A stretch of DNA of 12,774 nucleotides from Firmicutes bacterium UBA5473. Its GTDB lineage: Bacteria; Bacillota; DTU084. This document shows, one piece after another, positions 6,093 through 12,774 of this stretch. The notes beneath the pieces were generated by a model. It ran no database searches. It saw only the letters and a program-made list of their open reading frames with translations, and was not told the DNA's origin. The position numbers and the translations under genes were made by a program. The first letter of the stretch is position 1. Each line of letters begins with the position of its first letter. The stretch spans positions 317 to 13,090 of the forward strand of contig DIQB01000072.1 of the NCBI GenBank assembly GCA_002427165.1. The letters run 5' to 3'.

Positions 6093-6615
6093 TTTTTCCA
6101 CCTCCCCCTAGGGGTTCCTTTAATAATTCACCTAAAACTGCCAGGCGCGGATCTAAACTCTCTTCTTTGCAATTGCACTTTTCCAGGTTGCGATTTTTCC
6201 CACAGATCGGGCATAGCCCCTGGCAATTATTGTCACATAAACCACGCAGTGGCAAACTTAAGTTTAACCCTTCTTCGATGGTTTCGTCAAGTACTATTTC
6301 GTCTCCCTGAAAGCGACGCCAGTCCTCCTCGGCATCTGGAGCCCCACTTTTGGCATAATTCTCATCCAGAGGCACACGCACAGATAGCTGATAGCGTTCT
6401 AGACATCTAGCACAGCAGAGTTCCAACTTTGCCTCAAGTTTGCCGTCTAAATGATAGCAAGAACCTGTATTGGTGATTGTGCCCTGAAGGTGAATGGGAC
6501 CGATAGCCTTTATCTCCTCACCTGAGGGACCGATGAGCCTGGGTGAAGGTGCTAGAAAATCAAAAGGTATGGTAGCTCCAAGTTGATTCTCGAGTCCAAC
6601 TATGGAGATCTTCAT
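6079..6615 (-). CDS. yceD: YceD/DUF177 family protein, 23S rRNA accumulation factor
   Basis: DUF177 proteins (YceD in E. coli, YlbN in B. subtilis) are needed for normal 23S rRNA accumulation and are nearly always encoded beside rpmF. The product has 178 residues, usual for the family. A central CCARCLE motif (CxxC) lies near residue 70. The conserved C-terminal half contains CDNNCQGLCPICGKN and then LEKCNC, where the cysteines may bind a metal. The ATG at 6613-6615 is preceded by GGGGTG, a moderate ribosome site. It starts 14 bases after etfA ends, so it is probably read from the acd promoter. The Cys-based metal binding is my inference; the family call is firm. Confidence 0.92.
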   Translation of the reverse strand: MKISIVGLENQLGATIPFDFLAPSPRLIGPSGEEIKAIGPIHLQGTITNTGSCYHLDGKLEAKLELCCARCLERYQLSVRVPLDENYAKSGAPDAEEDWRRFQGDEIVLDETIEEGLNLSLPLRGLCDNNCQGLCPICGKNRNLEKCNCKEESLDPRLAVLGELLKEPLGGGGKNGST

Positions 6616-6629
6616 TTTTTACACCCCAA

Positions 6630-7802
6630 TTATTGTTTAAGCTCCGCCAGAAGTGCCGGAATTATTTCAAATACATCCCCTATGATCCCGCAGTGGGCAA
6701 CTTGAAAAATAGGCGCGTCTGGGTTCTTATTAATAGCGATAATGGTCTCAGCAGACTGCATGCCAGCCAAGTGCTGAATTGCCCCTGAGATGCCACAGGC
6801 AATATAGAGTTTAGGTGAGACAGTCTTGCCAGTCTGTCCGATCTGATGGGGATAGGAGATCCAGCCTGAATCCACAGCAGCGCGGGTTGCACCTACAACT
6901 CCACCTAAAGCCTGGGCTAACTCTTCCAGGAGCTTGAAGTTCTTTTCATCTACAAGGCCCCTGCCTCCTGCCACAATCACTTCTGCTTCCTGTAGATTCA
7001 CATTCTCAGCTTGCTCACGAACCCGCTCTATGAGCTTGCTGCGCAGGGTAACCTGGGGCGATTCGACTTTGATGATCTCACCGGTTCGGCTAGGGTCCCG
7101 GGCTGCACTTTGAAAAACCTTAGGCCGCACTGTAGCCATCTGTGGCCGATGGCTTGGGCAGACAATAGTGGCCATAATATTGCCGCCAAAGGCTGGCCTG
7201 GTCTGCAACAGCATTCCGTTTTCAGGATCGATGGCAAGGCCTGTACAGTCTGCTGTAAGACCGGTGCCGACACGAGCAGAAACCCTGGGTCCTAAAGAGC
7301 GACCGATGGTGGTGGCTCCTAGGAGGAGTATTTCTGGATGCTCTTTGCCAATTAACTCCGAGAGCGCCATGGCATAAAGTTCGTCATGGTAATTGAAAAA
7401 TTGCGGATCGTCAAGTAAATAGACGCGGTCTGCTCCAAAGGCAATTAAATCACGGGCTGCCTCTTCCATCTCGCTGCCAAAGAGCACTGCCCCGAGGAGC
7501 TCACCCTTGCTATCTGCTAGCTTCCTGCCCTCGCCTAATAGCTCATAGACAACAAATGCAATCTGTCCCTCAATTTGCTCAGCATAGACCCAGACGCCAG
7601 AGGAGTCAGGAGCTGCCTCCTTCTGCGCCACTTCTCGGGTGATGGCATTAAAATGACATGCATCAACGCATGCACCACACATGGTGCAATCGTCTGTGAT
7701 TACAGCTTTCTTCTCAACAATCTCAATGGCACCGAATGGGCACTGTTTTGCACAAAGGCTACAGCCTGTGCAAAGGCCCAGATCGACCTTGATCCCTCCC
7801 AC
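6630..7802 (-). CDS. etfA: Electron transfer flavoprotein subunit alpha with N-terminal 2[4Fe-4S] ferredoxin domain
   Basis: EtfA pairs with EtfB and carries the FAD that exchanges electrons with acyl-CoA dehydrogenase. The product has 390 residues, longer than a plain EtfA (about 320-340) because of an N-terminal ferredoxin-like domain. That domain has two cluster motifs: Cys11, 14, 17 and 21, and Cys39, 42, 45 and 49. The alpha domain follows. The FAD-binding C-terminus has YIACGISGAIQHLAGM, IIAINKNPDAPIF and AHCGIIGDVFEI. Fd-fused EtfA proteins occur in anaerobes such as the caffeyl-CoA reductase ETF of Acetobacterium. A ferredoxin-linked or bifurcating role here is likely but unproven. 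The start is GTG at 7800-7802, with GAGGAGAGGGG about 8 bases upstream. It follows etfB by 18 bp. Confidence 0.95.
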   Translation of the reverse strand: MGGIKVDLGLCTGCSLCAKQCPFGAIEIVEKKAVITDDCTMCGACVDACHFNAITREVAQKEAAPDSSGVWVYAEQIEGQIAFVVYELLGEGRKLADSKGELLGAVLFGSEMEEAARDLIAFGADRVYLLDDPQFFNYHDELYAMALSELIGKEHPEILLLGATTIGRSLGPRVSARVGTGLTADCTGLAIDPENGMLLQTRPAFGGNIMATIVCPSHRPQMATVRPKVFQSAARDPSRTGEIIKVESPQVTLRSKLIERVREQAENVNLQEAEVIVAGGRGLVDEKNFKLLEELAQALGGVVGATRAAVDSGWISYPHQIGQTGKTVSPKLYIACGISGAIQHLAGMQSAETIIAINKNPDAPIFQVAHCGIIGDVFEIIPALLAELKQ

Positions 7803-7820
7803 CTCAGTTGCCCCTCTCCT

Positions 7821-8603
7821 CTAGATGATCTTTTTTAATTCTTGGGCCAAAACTTTGGCCATCTCCTCTGCTGTTCCCTCCAAAACGCGACAGTCTCGTG
7901 CCCGCTGCGGAGTGAAGATCTTCACCACTTGGGTAGGAGATCCAGCGAGGCCCAGCCTCTCTTCCTCCACATCAAGATCCTCTTTGCCCCAGATTTCGAT
8001 TTGAGCTTTCTTGGCCCGCAACTTGCCCTTAAGGGAGGGCAGGCGGGGCTGGTTGATATCCTTGAGCACAGTGATGAGCGTTGGCATGGCAAGTTCGATT
8101 ACCTCATAGCCATCCTCTGTCATCCGCTCTACTACCATCTTCTCCTCGTCCACGCTCTGTACCTTGCGGACATACGTGGCATGAGGTATATCTAACTGTT
8201 CTGCCAAAGATGGTCCCACCTGTGCCGTGTCCCCATCGATGGCCTGTTTGCCGCAGATAATGAGGCCGAACTCCCCGAGTTTAGCCACACCCCGCGACAG
8301 GGTATAGGCAGTGGCCAGGGAATCTGCGCCTGCAAAGGCGCGATCCGAAAGTAAGACTGCTCTGTCTGCACCAAGGCTCAAGGCCTCGCGTAGAGAGTCC
8401 TCAACTTGGGGCGGGCCCATGCTCAGGACTGTTACCTCTCCTTGGCCCAAGCTTTCTTTAATCCTTAGGCCTTCCTCTAAGGCATACATATCGAAGGGGT
8501 TGATTACGCTTTGCACCCCTTCCCGCATGAGAGTGTTCGTTTCTGGGTTGATCTTCACCTCAGTGGTGTCTGGCACCTGCTTGAGGCAAACGATGATCTG
8601 CAA
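7821..8603 (-). CDS. etfB: Electron transfer flavoprotein subunit beta
   Basis: EtfB forms a heterodimer with EtfA, and in bifurcating ETFs it holds the second flavin and the NADH site. The 260-residue product is the family length. It starts QIIVCLKQVPDT, contains LMREGVQSVINPFDMYALEE and ICGKQAIDGDTAQVGP, and has the DINQPRLPSLKGKLRA loop. These are hallmark EtfB segments. The start is TTG at 8601-8603, with AGGAGGG about 7 bases upstream; the nearby ATG at 8605-8607 is out of frame. It starts 11 bases after the acd stop, so the two genes are clearly co-transcribed. Bifurcating activity cannot be proved from motifs read by eye. Confidence 0.95.
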   Translation of the reverse strand: MQIIVCLKQVPDTTEVKINPETNTLMREGVQSVINPFDMYALEEGLRIKESLGQGEVTVLSMGPPQVEDSLREALSLGADRAVLLSDRAFAGADSLATAYTLSRGVAKLGEFGLIICGKQAIDGDTAQVGPSLAEQLDIPHATYVRKVQSVDEEKMVVERMTEDGYEVIELAMPTLITVLKDINQPRLPSLKGKLRAKKAQIEIWGKEDLDVEEERLGLAGSPTQVVKIFTPQRARDCRVLEGTAEEMAKVLAQELKKII

Positions 8604-8614
8604 CTCATTCCCTC

Positions 8615-9772
8615 CTATCGCTTGCGGGCGGCTTGTTTAATCAGCTCAAGGCTAATCACATTGCGCTGAATCTGGTTTGTGCCCTCATAGATCTGGGTAA
8701 TCTTTGCATCCCGCATCATCTTCTCCACGGGATATTCCTTCATATAGCCATAGCCACCGAGAACCTGCACTGCATCTGTGGTGACGCGCATGGCCACATC
8801 TGAGGCAAAAACCTTGGCCATAGCAGATTCTTTAGAGAAATCACGAGCACCACTATCTATAGTTTTAGCAACTGCATAGACCAAAGCCCTTGCAGCTTCA
8901 ACCTGGGTTGCCATCTCAGCTAGCATATGTCCCACTGCCTGGAAGGACGCGATAGGCTGTCCAAATTGTTTCCGCTCCCGAGCATAGTCCACTGCTATAT
9001 CTAAGGCGCCTTTGGCGATGCCAACTGACTGGGCACCAATTCCGGGACGCGTCATGTCTAATGTGCGCATGGCAACGATAAAGCCCATGCCTTCTCTAGC
9101 CAGCAAGTTCTCTTTGGGAATCCGGCAATCCTCAAAAACCAGCTCCCGGGTCGCGGAGGCGCGAATGCCCATCTTATTTTCCTTTTTGCCAAAGCTGAAG
9201 CCAGGTGTGTCTTTCTCCACAATAAATGCACTGGCGCCCCTGGATCCACGGCTCCGATTCGTCATGGCAATTACAGTATAGATATCCGCCTCGCCACCGT
9301 TGGTAATCCACTGCTTGGTACCATTTAGCACGTAGTGGTCACCATCGAGGGTGGCTGTGGTCTCAATGGCACTGGCATCACTGCCAGCATTTGCCTCTGT
9401 GAGACCAAAGGCCGCGAGTTTTGTACCACTGGCTACATCTGGTAGAAACTTCTGTTTCTGCTCTTCTGTACCAAACAGGAGGATAGGGAAACTACCAAGA
9501 CCGCTTGCTGCATAGCTAACAGCTACACCACTGCAGGCGCGGCTAAGTTCCTCCACTACCAAAACTTGCTCAAAAATGCCACCGCCCAATCCCCCATACT
9601 CCTCAGGCAGCCAGACACCAAAAAGGTCCGATTCCGCGAGGACCTTCATAATCTCCCAGGGAAATTCACCTTTTTCATCGAGTTCTGCTGCTACTGGTTT
9701 CACTCGCTCGTCTGCAATTCGTGCAGCAAGCTCCTGGATCATCTGTTGTTCTTCTGTTAAAAAGTACTCCAC
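8615..9772 (-). CDS. Acyl-CoA dehydrogenase (short-chain, butyryl-CoA dehydrogenase-like)
   Basis: This flavoprotein interconverts acyl-CoA and 2-enoyl-CoA, exchanging electrons with the neighbouring ETF. In anaerobes it often runs as a crotonyl-CoA reductase. The 385-residue product shows the family order: an N-terminal helical domain (LTEEQQMIQELAARIADERV), FGLTEANAGSDAS and WITNGG in the flavin-binding middle domain, ARERKQFGQPI, VQVLGGYGYMKEYPVE, and the catalytic base Glu363 in IYEGTNQIQR. That Glu position is the one used by short- and medium-chain members. The start is GTG at 9770-9772, with GGAAGGAGG upstream. The exact substrate is unknown: butyryl-CoA is likely, but a branched or longer acyl-CoA is possible. 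A strong promoter and a FapR-like box lie upstream. Confidence 0.93.
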   Translation of the reverse strand: MEYFLTEEQQMIQELAARIADERVKPVAAELDEKGEFPWEIMKVLAESDLFGVWLPEEYGGLGGGIFEQVLVVEELSRACSGVAVSYAASGLGSFPILLFGTEEQKQKFLPDVASGTKLAAFGLTEANAGSDASAIETTATLDGDHYVLNGTKQWITNGGEADIYTVIAMTNRSRGSRGASAFIVEKDTPGFSFGKKENKMGIRASATRELVFEDCRIPKENLLAREGMGFIVAMRTLDMTRPGIGAQSVGIAKGALDIAVDYARERKQFGQPIASFQAVGHMLAEMATQVEAARALVYAVAKTIDSGARDFSKESAMAKVFASDVAMRVTTDAVQVLGGYGYMKEYPVEKMMRDAKITQIYEGTNQIQRNVISLELIKQAARKR

Positions 9773-9802
9773 AGGCAGCCTCCTTCCTTTGATGATGAGA
9801 TC

Positions 9803-9832
9803 AGTTTAACATAATGCTGATTGCCATGTCAA
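9803..9832 (-). promoter_or_regulatory. Predicted sigma-A-type promoter for acd-etfB-etfA-yceD-rpmF
   Basis: On the minus strand a consensus TTGACA (9827-9832) is followed after 18 bp by TAAACT (9803-9808), with a TG extension one base before it (ATGT-TAAACT). The predicted start of transcription is near 9796, about 25 bases before the GTG start codon of acd. The extended -10 compensates for the 4-of-6 hexamer match. Confidence 0.72.
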
Positions 9833-9848
9833 GGATTTTAGTGCTTGT

Positions 9849-9866
9849 TCTTAAGACCTGGTAATA
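9849..9866 (-). promoter_or_regulatory. Second FapR-like box, upstream of the acd-etf promoter
   Basis: The coding strand holds TACCAGGTCTTAA (9851-9863), identical over 13 bases to the core of the fapR operator at 4976-4988. The outer CTGGTA arm of the fapR site is not repeated here. The box lies about 55-67 bases before the predicted acd start of transcription, upstream of the -35. That position would suit activation or remote repression rather than a simple block. Binding is an inference. Confidence 0.45.
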
Positions 9867-9869
9867 TGT

Positions 9870-10556
9870 TTATCTTCTGCCAGCTGCATAAAGGATCATT
9901 CGCTGATGATCTGGACAGGCACGGTTACCTCCATGGGTTTTGCTGCCATAAAAATGCAAGCAAAAGTGGCCGGGAAAACCATTAGCAATGGAGCTTTGTC
10001 CGTGAGGCATACCATTGATGGATCCTGCGACCCACTCTCCACCTAGCTCCACGAGGACCGCTCTTCTCTCCCAGCTCCAGCTTCCTCCGTAGATGCTGCG
10101 AAGAACCTTGGTGTCATCTGAAGTTAAGGGTTCGCTATCTGCATGCACCTGGCCGCCCCTGCGTTTAATATAAAGGGACTGACCTGTGAGCACATCCACG
10201 ATCCTGGTGACAGATCCCACGGGAAAACGCAGATTGGCCTCGCTCCAACTAAGTAGGGCAGCTCTGCCGCTTCTAGAACTAATTTTAGTTCCACTTTTTC
10301 GCATCAAAGCCTCTAGAGTTTTGGTGCCTGCAATTCCATCAACTGTCAGACCATTCTTTTCTTGGAAGGCTTTCACCGCAGATAGGGTCTTGCTGCCAAA
10401 ATCTCCATCTATGGTTCCACTATAGTGGCCCAGCTTCTGCAGGGCCTTTTGCAGTTCTGACACATCTGCGCCTCGATCGCCTTGACGCAGGGCAGCAATA
10501 GAAGTGGAACACCAAACCAGGATCAGAAGCAGTAGGAAAGCCAATCCACGTCTCAT
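9870..10556 (-). CDS. Secreted peptidoglycan-binding protein with an uncharacterised His-rich C-terminal domain
   Basis: The 228-residue product has an N-terminal signal sequence (MRRG, then LAFLLLLILVW, cleavage likely near SIAA, about 22). A PG_binding_1 repeat follows at about 25-86 (RGADVSELQKALQKLGHYS, GDFGSKTLSAVKAFQ, VDGIAGTKT). The remaining 140 residues contain several histidines: RGGQVHADSEPLT, NGMPHG, HFCLHFYGSKTHGG and DHQRM. I recall similar C-terminal regions in other Bacillota wall proteins but cannot name an activity. The His/Asp set could bind metal or form a hydrolase site. The chosen ATG (10554-10556) has GGGAG 9 bases upstream. An ATG three codons earlier overlaps the phospholipase stop (ATGA) but sits directly on that GGGAG. 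No terminator follows, so reading into acd is possible. Confidence 0.85.
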   Translation of the reverse strand: MRRGLAFLLLLILVWCSTSIAALRQGDRGADVSELQKALQKLGHYSGTIDGDFGSKTLSAVKAFQEKNGLTVDGIAGTKTLEALMRKSGTKISSRSGRAALLSWSEANLRFPVGSVTRIVDVLTGQSLYIKRRGGQVHADSEPLTSDDTKVLRSIYGGSWSWERRAVLVELGGEWVAGSINGMPHGQSSIANGFPGHFCLHFYGSKTHGGNRACPDHQRMILYAAGRR

Positions 10557-10561
10557 AAATT

Positions 10562-11326
10562 TCATCTCCCAAGTATTTTTTTTACCTCAGGCAATGCAGC
10601 CTCAGCTGCTTTTCTGCCCAAGGCAATGAGCTCGTCTGAAAGATCTAATCGTTCAGGGCCGATAGTACCAACCTGGGGTCTGATTACAAGATCTGCCTCG
10701 CCTCCCTGCTCTTGAGCAAGGCGGCTTTCAAAAATGTGAAAGGTCTGGCTGAGGATCCCAAACATATTGTTGATTTTCTCATGTTTTGGCCAACCACCAA
10801 CGTCAATGGCAATAACTAGATCAGCGCCGAGCTTTCTGGCCGCTACCGTTGGCAGCCGGCCACATACCCCTCCATCCACCAATAACTTTCCATCTAGGTG
10901 CACAGGCTTAAAAATACCAGGCAAAGAGCAACTAGCTCTGACTGCTTTGGCCACAGAGCCCTCTTGGATGATCACTTCATGGCCAGTTTCCAAATTACAG
11001 GCTGTGGCAGCAAAGGGGATTGCTAGCTCTTTAAATGTTTTCCCCTTTACCAGTATGTCCACAAGCTCTTGCAGTTTATCGCCTCGAAACAAACCCATTC
11101 TTGAGAAGTTAGGATCGAGGATCTGTTTCCAATCCAGTTCCCGGGCAATCCCTGCTAGATAATCGAGGTTGCTGCCTGCAGCATAAACTGCCCCTACAAG
11201 GGCGCCGATACTGGTTCCCACAACAAAGTGGATGGGAATGTCCTCTTCCTGAAATACTTTCAGAATGCCAATATGGGCGAGACCCCTAGCTGAGCCTCCC
11301 CCGAGTACCAAGCCAACTTTCCCCAT
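10562..11326 (-). CDS. Patatin-like phospholipase (RssA/YchK type)
   Basis: Patatin-family proteins are serine hydrolases with a Ser-Asp dyad acting on phospholipids or acyl esters. The 254-residue product has the oxyanion-hole motif GGGSARG (9-15), the nucleophile Ser39 in GTSIG (37-41), and the catalytic Asp151 in LLVDGGV. All key residues are intact. The size fits the small bacterial group without extra domains. There is no signal peptide, so it is likely cytosolic. The ATG at 11324-11326 follows a G-rich run. Its stop lies a few bases from the peptidoglycan-binding gene start, so the two are probably translated together. Substrate and role are unknown; membrane lipid turnover is a reasonable guess. 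Confidence 0.92.
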   Translation of the reverse strand: MGKVGLVLGGGSARGLAHIGILKVFQEEDIPIHFVVGTSIGALVGAVYAAGSNLDYLAGIARELDWKQILDPNFSRMGLFRGDKLQELVDILVKGKTFKELAIPFAATACNLETGHEVIIQEGSVAKAVRASCSLPGIFKPVHLDGKLLVDGGVCGRLPTVAARKLGADLVIAIDVGGWPKHEKINNMFGILSQTFHIFESRLAQEQGGEADLVIRPQVGTIGPERLDLSDELIALGRKAAEAALPEVKKILGR

Positions 11327-11401
11327 CTTAGCATCCCCCCCACAGCTCTACCTCTAATATGTCCACTTTCTAATAGTTAGACAACAAACCGCCAATTCCT
11401 T
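11327..11401 (-). other. Gap between sdaAA and the phospholipase gene
   Basis: This 75 bp gap holds a weak, imperfect inverted repeat (AACCG at 11387 against CGGTT at 11413, the latter inside sdaAA) with CTTC-TAA-GAAG within it. On the minus strand TGTTGTC follows. It may be a poor terminator. No convincing promoter for the phospholipase is visible; a -10-like CATATT lies at about 11355 without a good -35. Confidence 0.3.
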
Positions 11402-12262
11402 CTAAGAAGTGACGGTTTTCTCCAGCTTCAGCTTCCGATATGTGAGTGCCAAGCCGCCCAAACTGGTCTCTCGCAGGGACTCTGGGATGGCTCTTCCCAC
11501 CTGGCCCATGGTTTTGATCACGTCATCTACAGGCAAAGTGCTCTCCAGTCCTGCCAGAGCCAGTTCCGCGGCTGCTAAGGCATTGACTGCGCCCATCACG
11601 TTCCGTTTGATACACGGTATCTCCACTAGTCCCTCAACAGGGTCACAAACCAGGCCCATCACGTTCTTCAAGGCAAAGGCTACTGCATGGCCAATCTGCT
11701 CTACCTCGCCTCCCATCAGTTCCACCAGGGCCCCAGCAGCCATGGCAGAGGCAGAGCCACATTCTGCCTGACAGCCTCCTTCGGCTCCAGAGAGGGTGGC
11801 AAGGCTTTCGATCACAAGGCCAATCCCTCCTGCCACAACCAAACCACGGACCAAGGCGTCATCATCTAGGCTGTGTTCTTCTGCTACAGGCAGGAGAATT
11901 GCGGGCAAAATGCCGCAGGAGCCTGCAGTTGGGGCAGCTACGATCTTGCCCATGCAGGCGTTCTCCTCTGCCACAGCTAGTGCTGTGGCCACAACTTCGC
12001 TGAAAAGGCCACCTACGATGCGCTTACCTCCTTGTGCATAGGTATAGGCAGCCCCACTCACCAGTCCGCTGCGGGAGCACAGTGGTTTTGATAACCCCTC
12101 TTGTTTTGCTTGCTTCATCACCTCAAGGCGCAGGCCCAGAGTTTCTGTGATTTGTGCCTGGGAGAGGCCTGTTTCCTCTGTCTCGACTTCCAAGATCAGC
12201 TCAGAGAGAGGAATTTTTCTTTCTGCTGCTTCAGCTAACATTTTTTGTAGACTTAGTGCCAT
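11402..12262 (-). CDS. sdaAA: L-serine dehydratase, iron-sulfur-dependent, alpha subunit
   Basis: This is the catalytic subunit of the [4Fe-4S] enzyme that turns L-serine into pyruvate and ammonia. The 286-residue product has SRSGLVSGAAYTYAQ, the PTAGSCGILPA motif, SGAEGGCQAECGSA and CDPVEGLVEIPC. Cys164, Cys206 and Cys217 are spaced 42 and 11 residues apart. From memory this matches the three cluster ligands of the Legionella one-chain enzyme. The ATG at 12260-12262 has GGAGG 6 bases upstream, inside the end of sdaAB, and starts one base after its stop. This is the Bacillota two-gene arrangement. It ends with TAG and about 75 bp before the phospholipase gene. Confidence 0.96.
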   Translation of the reverse strand: MALSLQKMLAEAAERKIPLSELILEVETEETGLSQAQITETLGLRLEVMKQAKQEGLSKPLCSRSGLVSGAAYTYAQGGKRIVGGLFSEVVATALAVAEENACMGKIVAAPTAGSCGILPAILLPVAEEHSLDDDALVRGLVVAGGIGLVIESLATLSGAEGGCQAECGSASAMAAGALVELMGGEVEQIGHAVAFALKNVMGLVCDPVEGLVEIPCIKRNVMGAVNALAAAELALAGLESTLPVDDVIKTMGQVGRAIPESLRETSLGGLALTYRKLKLEKTVTS

Positions 12263-12263
12263 C

Positions 12264-12774
12264 TTAATCCTCCAAGGCGGGGATGATCCGCACCCATTTT
12301 ATTTCTACACCCAGCCGCGCTATTATCTCCTCTGATATGGTGGAGTCCATCTCGGCTACAAGCAGTGCTCCACCACCGCGCTTTTCCCTAGCTACGTTCA
12401 TCTGGGCGATATTTATTTTCTCCCCTGCCAAAATCGCTGTGATTTTAGCTACCATTCCAGGCTGATCTTGATAGCTAGCGAGAAGAGTAGGATATTCTCC
12501 GCCCAAATCAATTTTATAAGCATCTAACTCTCGAACTCTGATCCTACCACCGCCCACCGATGTACCTACTATTCGCAATTCTTGGCTTTTTCCGCCAATG
12601 GTTAGATCTGCTTCATTGGGATGATAGCGGTATTCCTCCTGGCCTGTAATGCTATATTCCAAACCCTGTTCTTTTGCTAACTTGTCTGCATTAGGAATCT
12701 GTGGATCATCAGGCTTCGCGCCCATGAGCCCTGCGAGGAGTGCCAGGTCTGTGCCGTGGCCTTTGCCTGTATGG
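12264..12774 (-). CDS. sdaAB: L-serine dehydratase, iron-sulfur-dependent, beta subunit (start outside window)
   Basis: SdaAB is the partner of SdaAA. The open frame runs past the ATG at 12725 to the right edge, giving 169 residues without a start. The edge portion reads GKGHGTDLALLAGLMG followed by AKPDD, the family's THxGHGTD block, so the true start is about 50 residues further on, assuming the B. subtilis length of about 220. The C-terminal 75 residues form an ACT domain (YQDQPGMVAKITAILAGEKINIAQMNV), which in this family may bind serine or hold the dimer together. The stop is next to the sdaAA start, so the subunits are made from one message. Promoter and regulation are outside the window. 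Confidence 0.95.
   Translation of the reverse strand, partial: HTGKGHGTDLALLAGLMGAKPDDPQIPNADKLAKEQGLEYSITGQEEYRYHPNEADLTIGGKSQELRIVGTSVGGGRIRVRELDAYKIDLGGEYPTLLASYQDQPGMVAKITAILAGEKINIAQMNVAREKRGGGALLVAEMDSTISEEIIARLGVEIKWVRIIPALED

Noticed and set aside
9058..9249. Other short frames inside acd, etfA and etfB on both strands
   Set aside because: They are alternative frames of genes with clear catalytic motifs and show no start signals or family features.
9870..10556. Lipoprotein signal in the peptidoglycan-binding protein (Cys16)
   Set aside because: The residues before the Cys are LVW, and Trp at -1 does not fit a lipobox; an ordinary signal peptide is more likely.
11387..11417. Inverted repeat after sdaAA as a terminator
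   Set aside because: The stem is interrupted and short and lacks a T-tract, so I recorded it only as a weak feature of the gap.

Overview
The window looks like the chromosome of an anaerobic, Gram-positive-type bacterium of the Bacillota (Clostridia or a related class). The evidence is a FapR-headed fatty-acid cluster, the yceD-rpmF pair, a two-subunit iron-sulfur serine dehydratase (SdaAA/SdaAB), an acyl-CoA dehydrogenase with EtfB and a ferredoxin-fused EtfA, strong AGGAGG-type ribosome binding sites, and several TTG and GTG starts. No species can be named. Every supported gene is on the minus strand, so transcription runs from right to left. There is no tRNA, rRNA or CRISPR array.

In transcription order from the right edge, the layout begins with sdaAB (start outside the window) and sdaAA, the two halves of L-serine dehydratase. 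A short gap leads to a patatin-like phospholipase, whose stop overlaps the start of a secreted peptidoglycan-binding protein. Next is a clear promoter (9803-9832) and the operon acd-etfB-etfA-yceD-rpmF. This joins an acyl-CoA dehydrogenase and its electron-transfer flavoprotein to a 23S rRNA-processing factor and ribosomal protein L32, and it ends in a strong terminator (5881-5908).

The 5105-5880 stretch interrupts the common rpmF-fapR neighbourhood. It holds a decayed IS200/IS605-type transposase fragment, about 240 bp with no recognisable content, and one small coiled-coil membrane protein of unknown function with its own terminator.

The left third is the fatty-acid cluster fapR-plsX-fabH-fabD-fabG, which overlaps or abuts throughout. 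A second good promoter then drives acpP and fabF (cut by the left edge). Together these make acyl-ACP (FabD, FabH, FabF, FabG, AcpP) and pass it to phospholipid synthesis (PlsX), under the malonyl-CoA sensor FapR. No enoyl-ACP reductase or FabZ dehydratase gene is present in the visible part.

The most interesting signal is regulatory. A 13-base sequence, TACCAGGTCTTAA on the coding strand, sits over the predicted start of transcription of fapR and occurs again, identical, upstream of the acd-etf promoter. This suggests FapR may link lipid synthesis to acyl-CoA redox metabolism. I found no wholly new multi-gene system; most of the window is well-known housekeeping metabolism.
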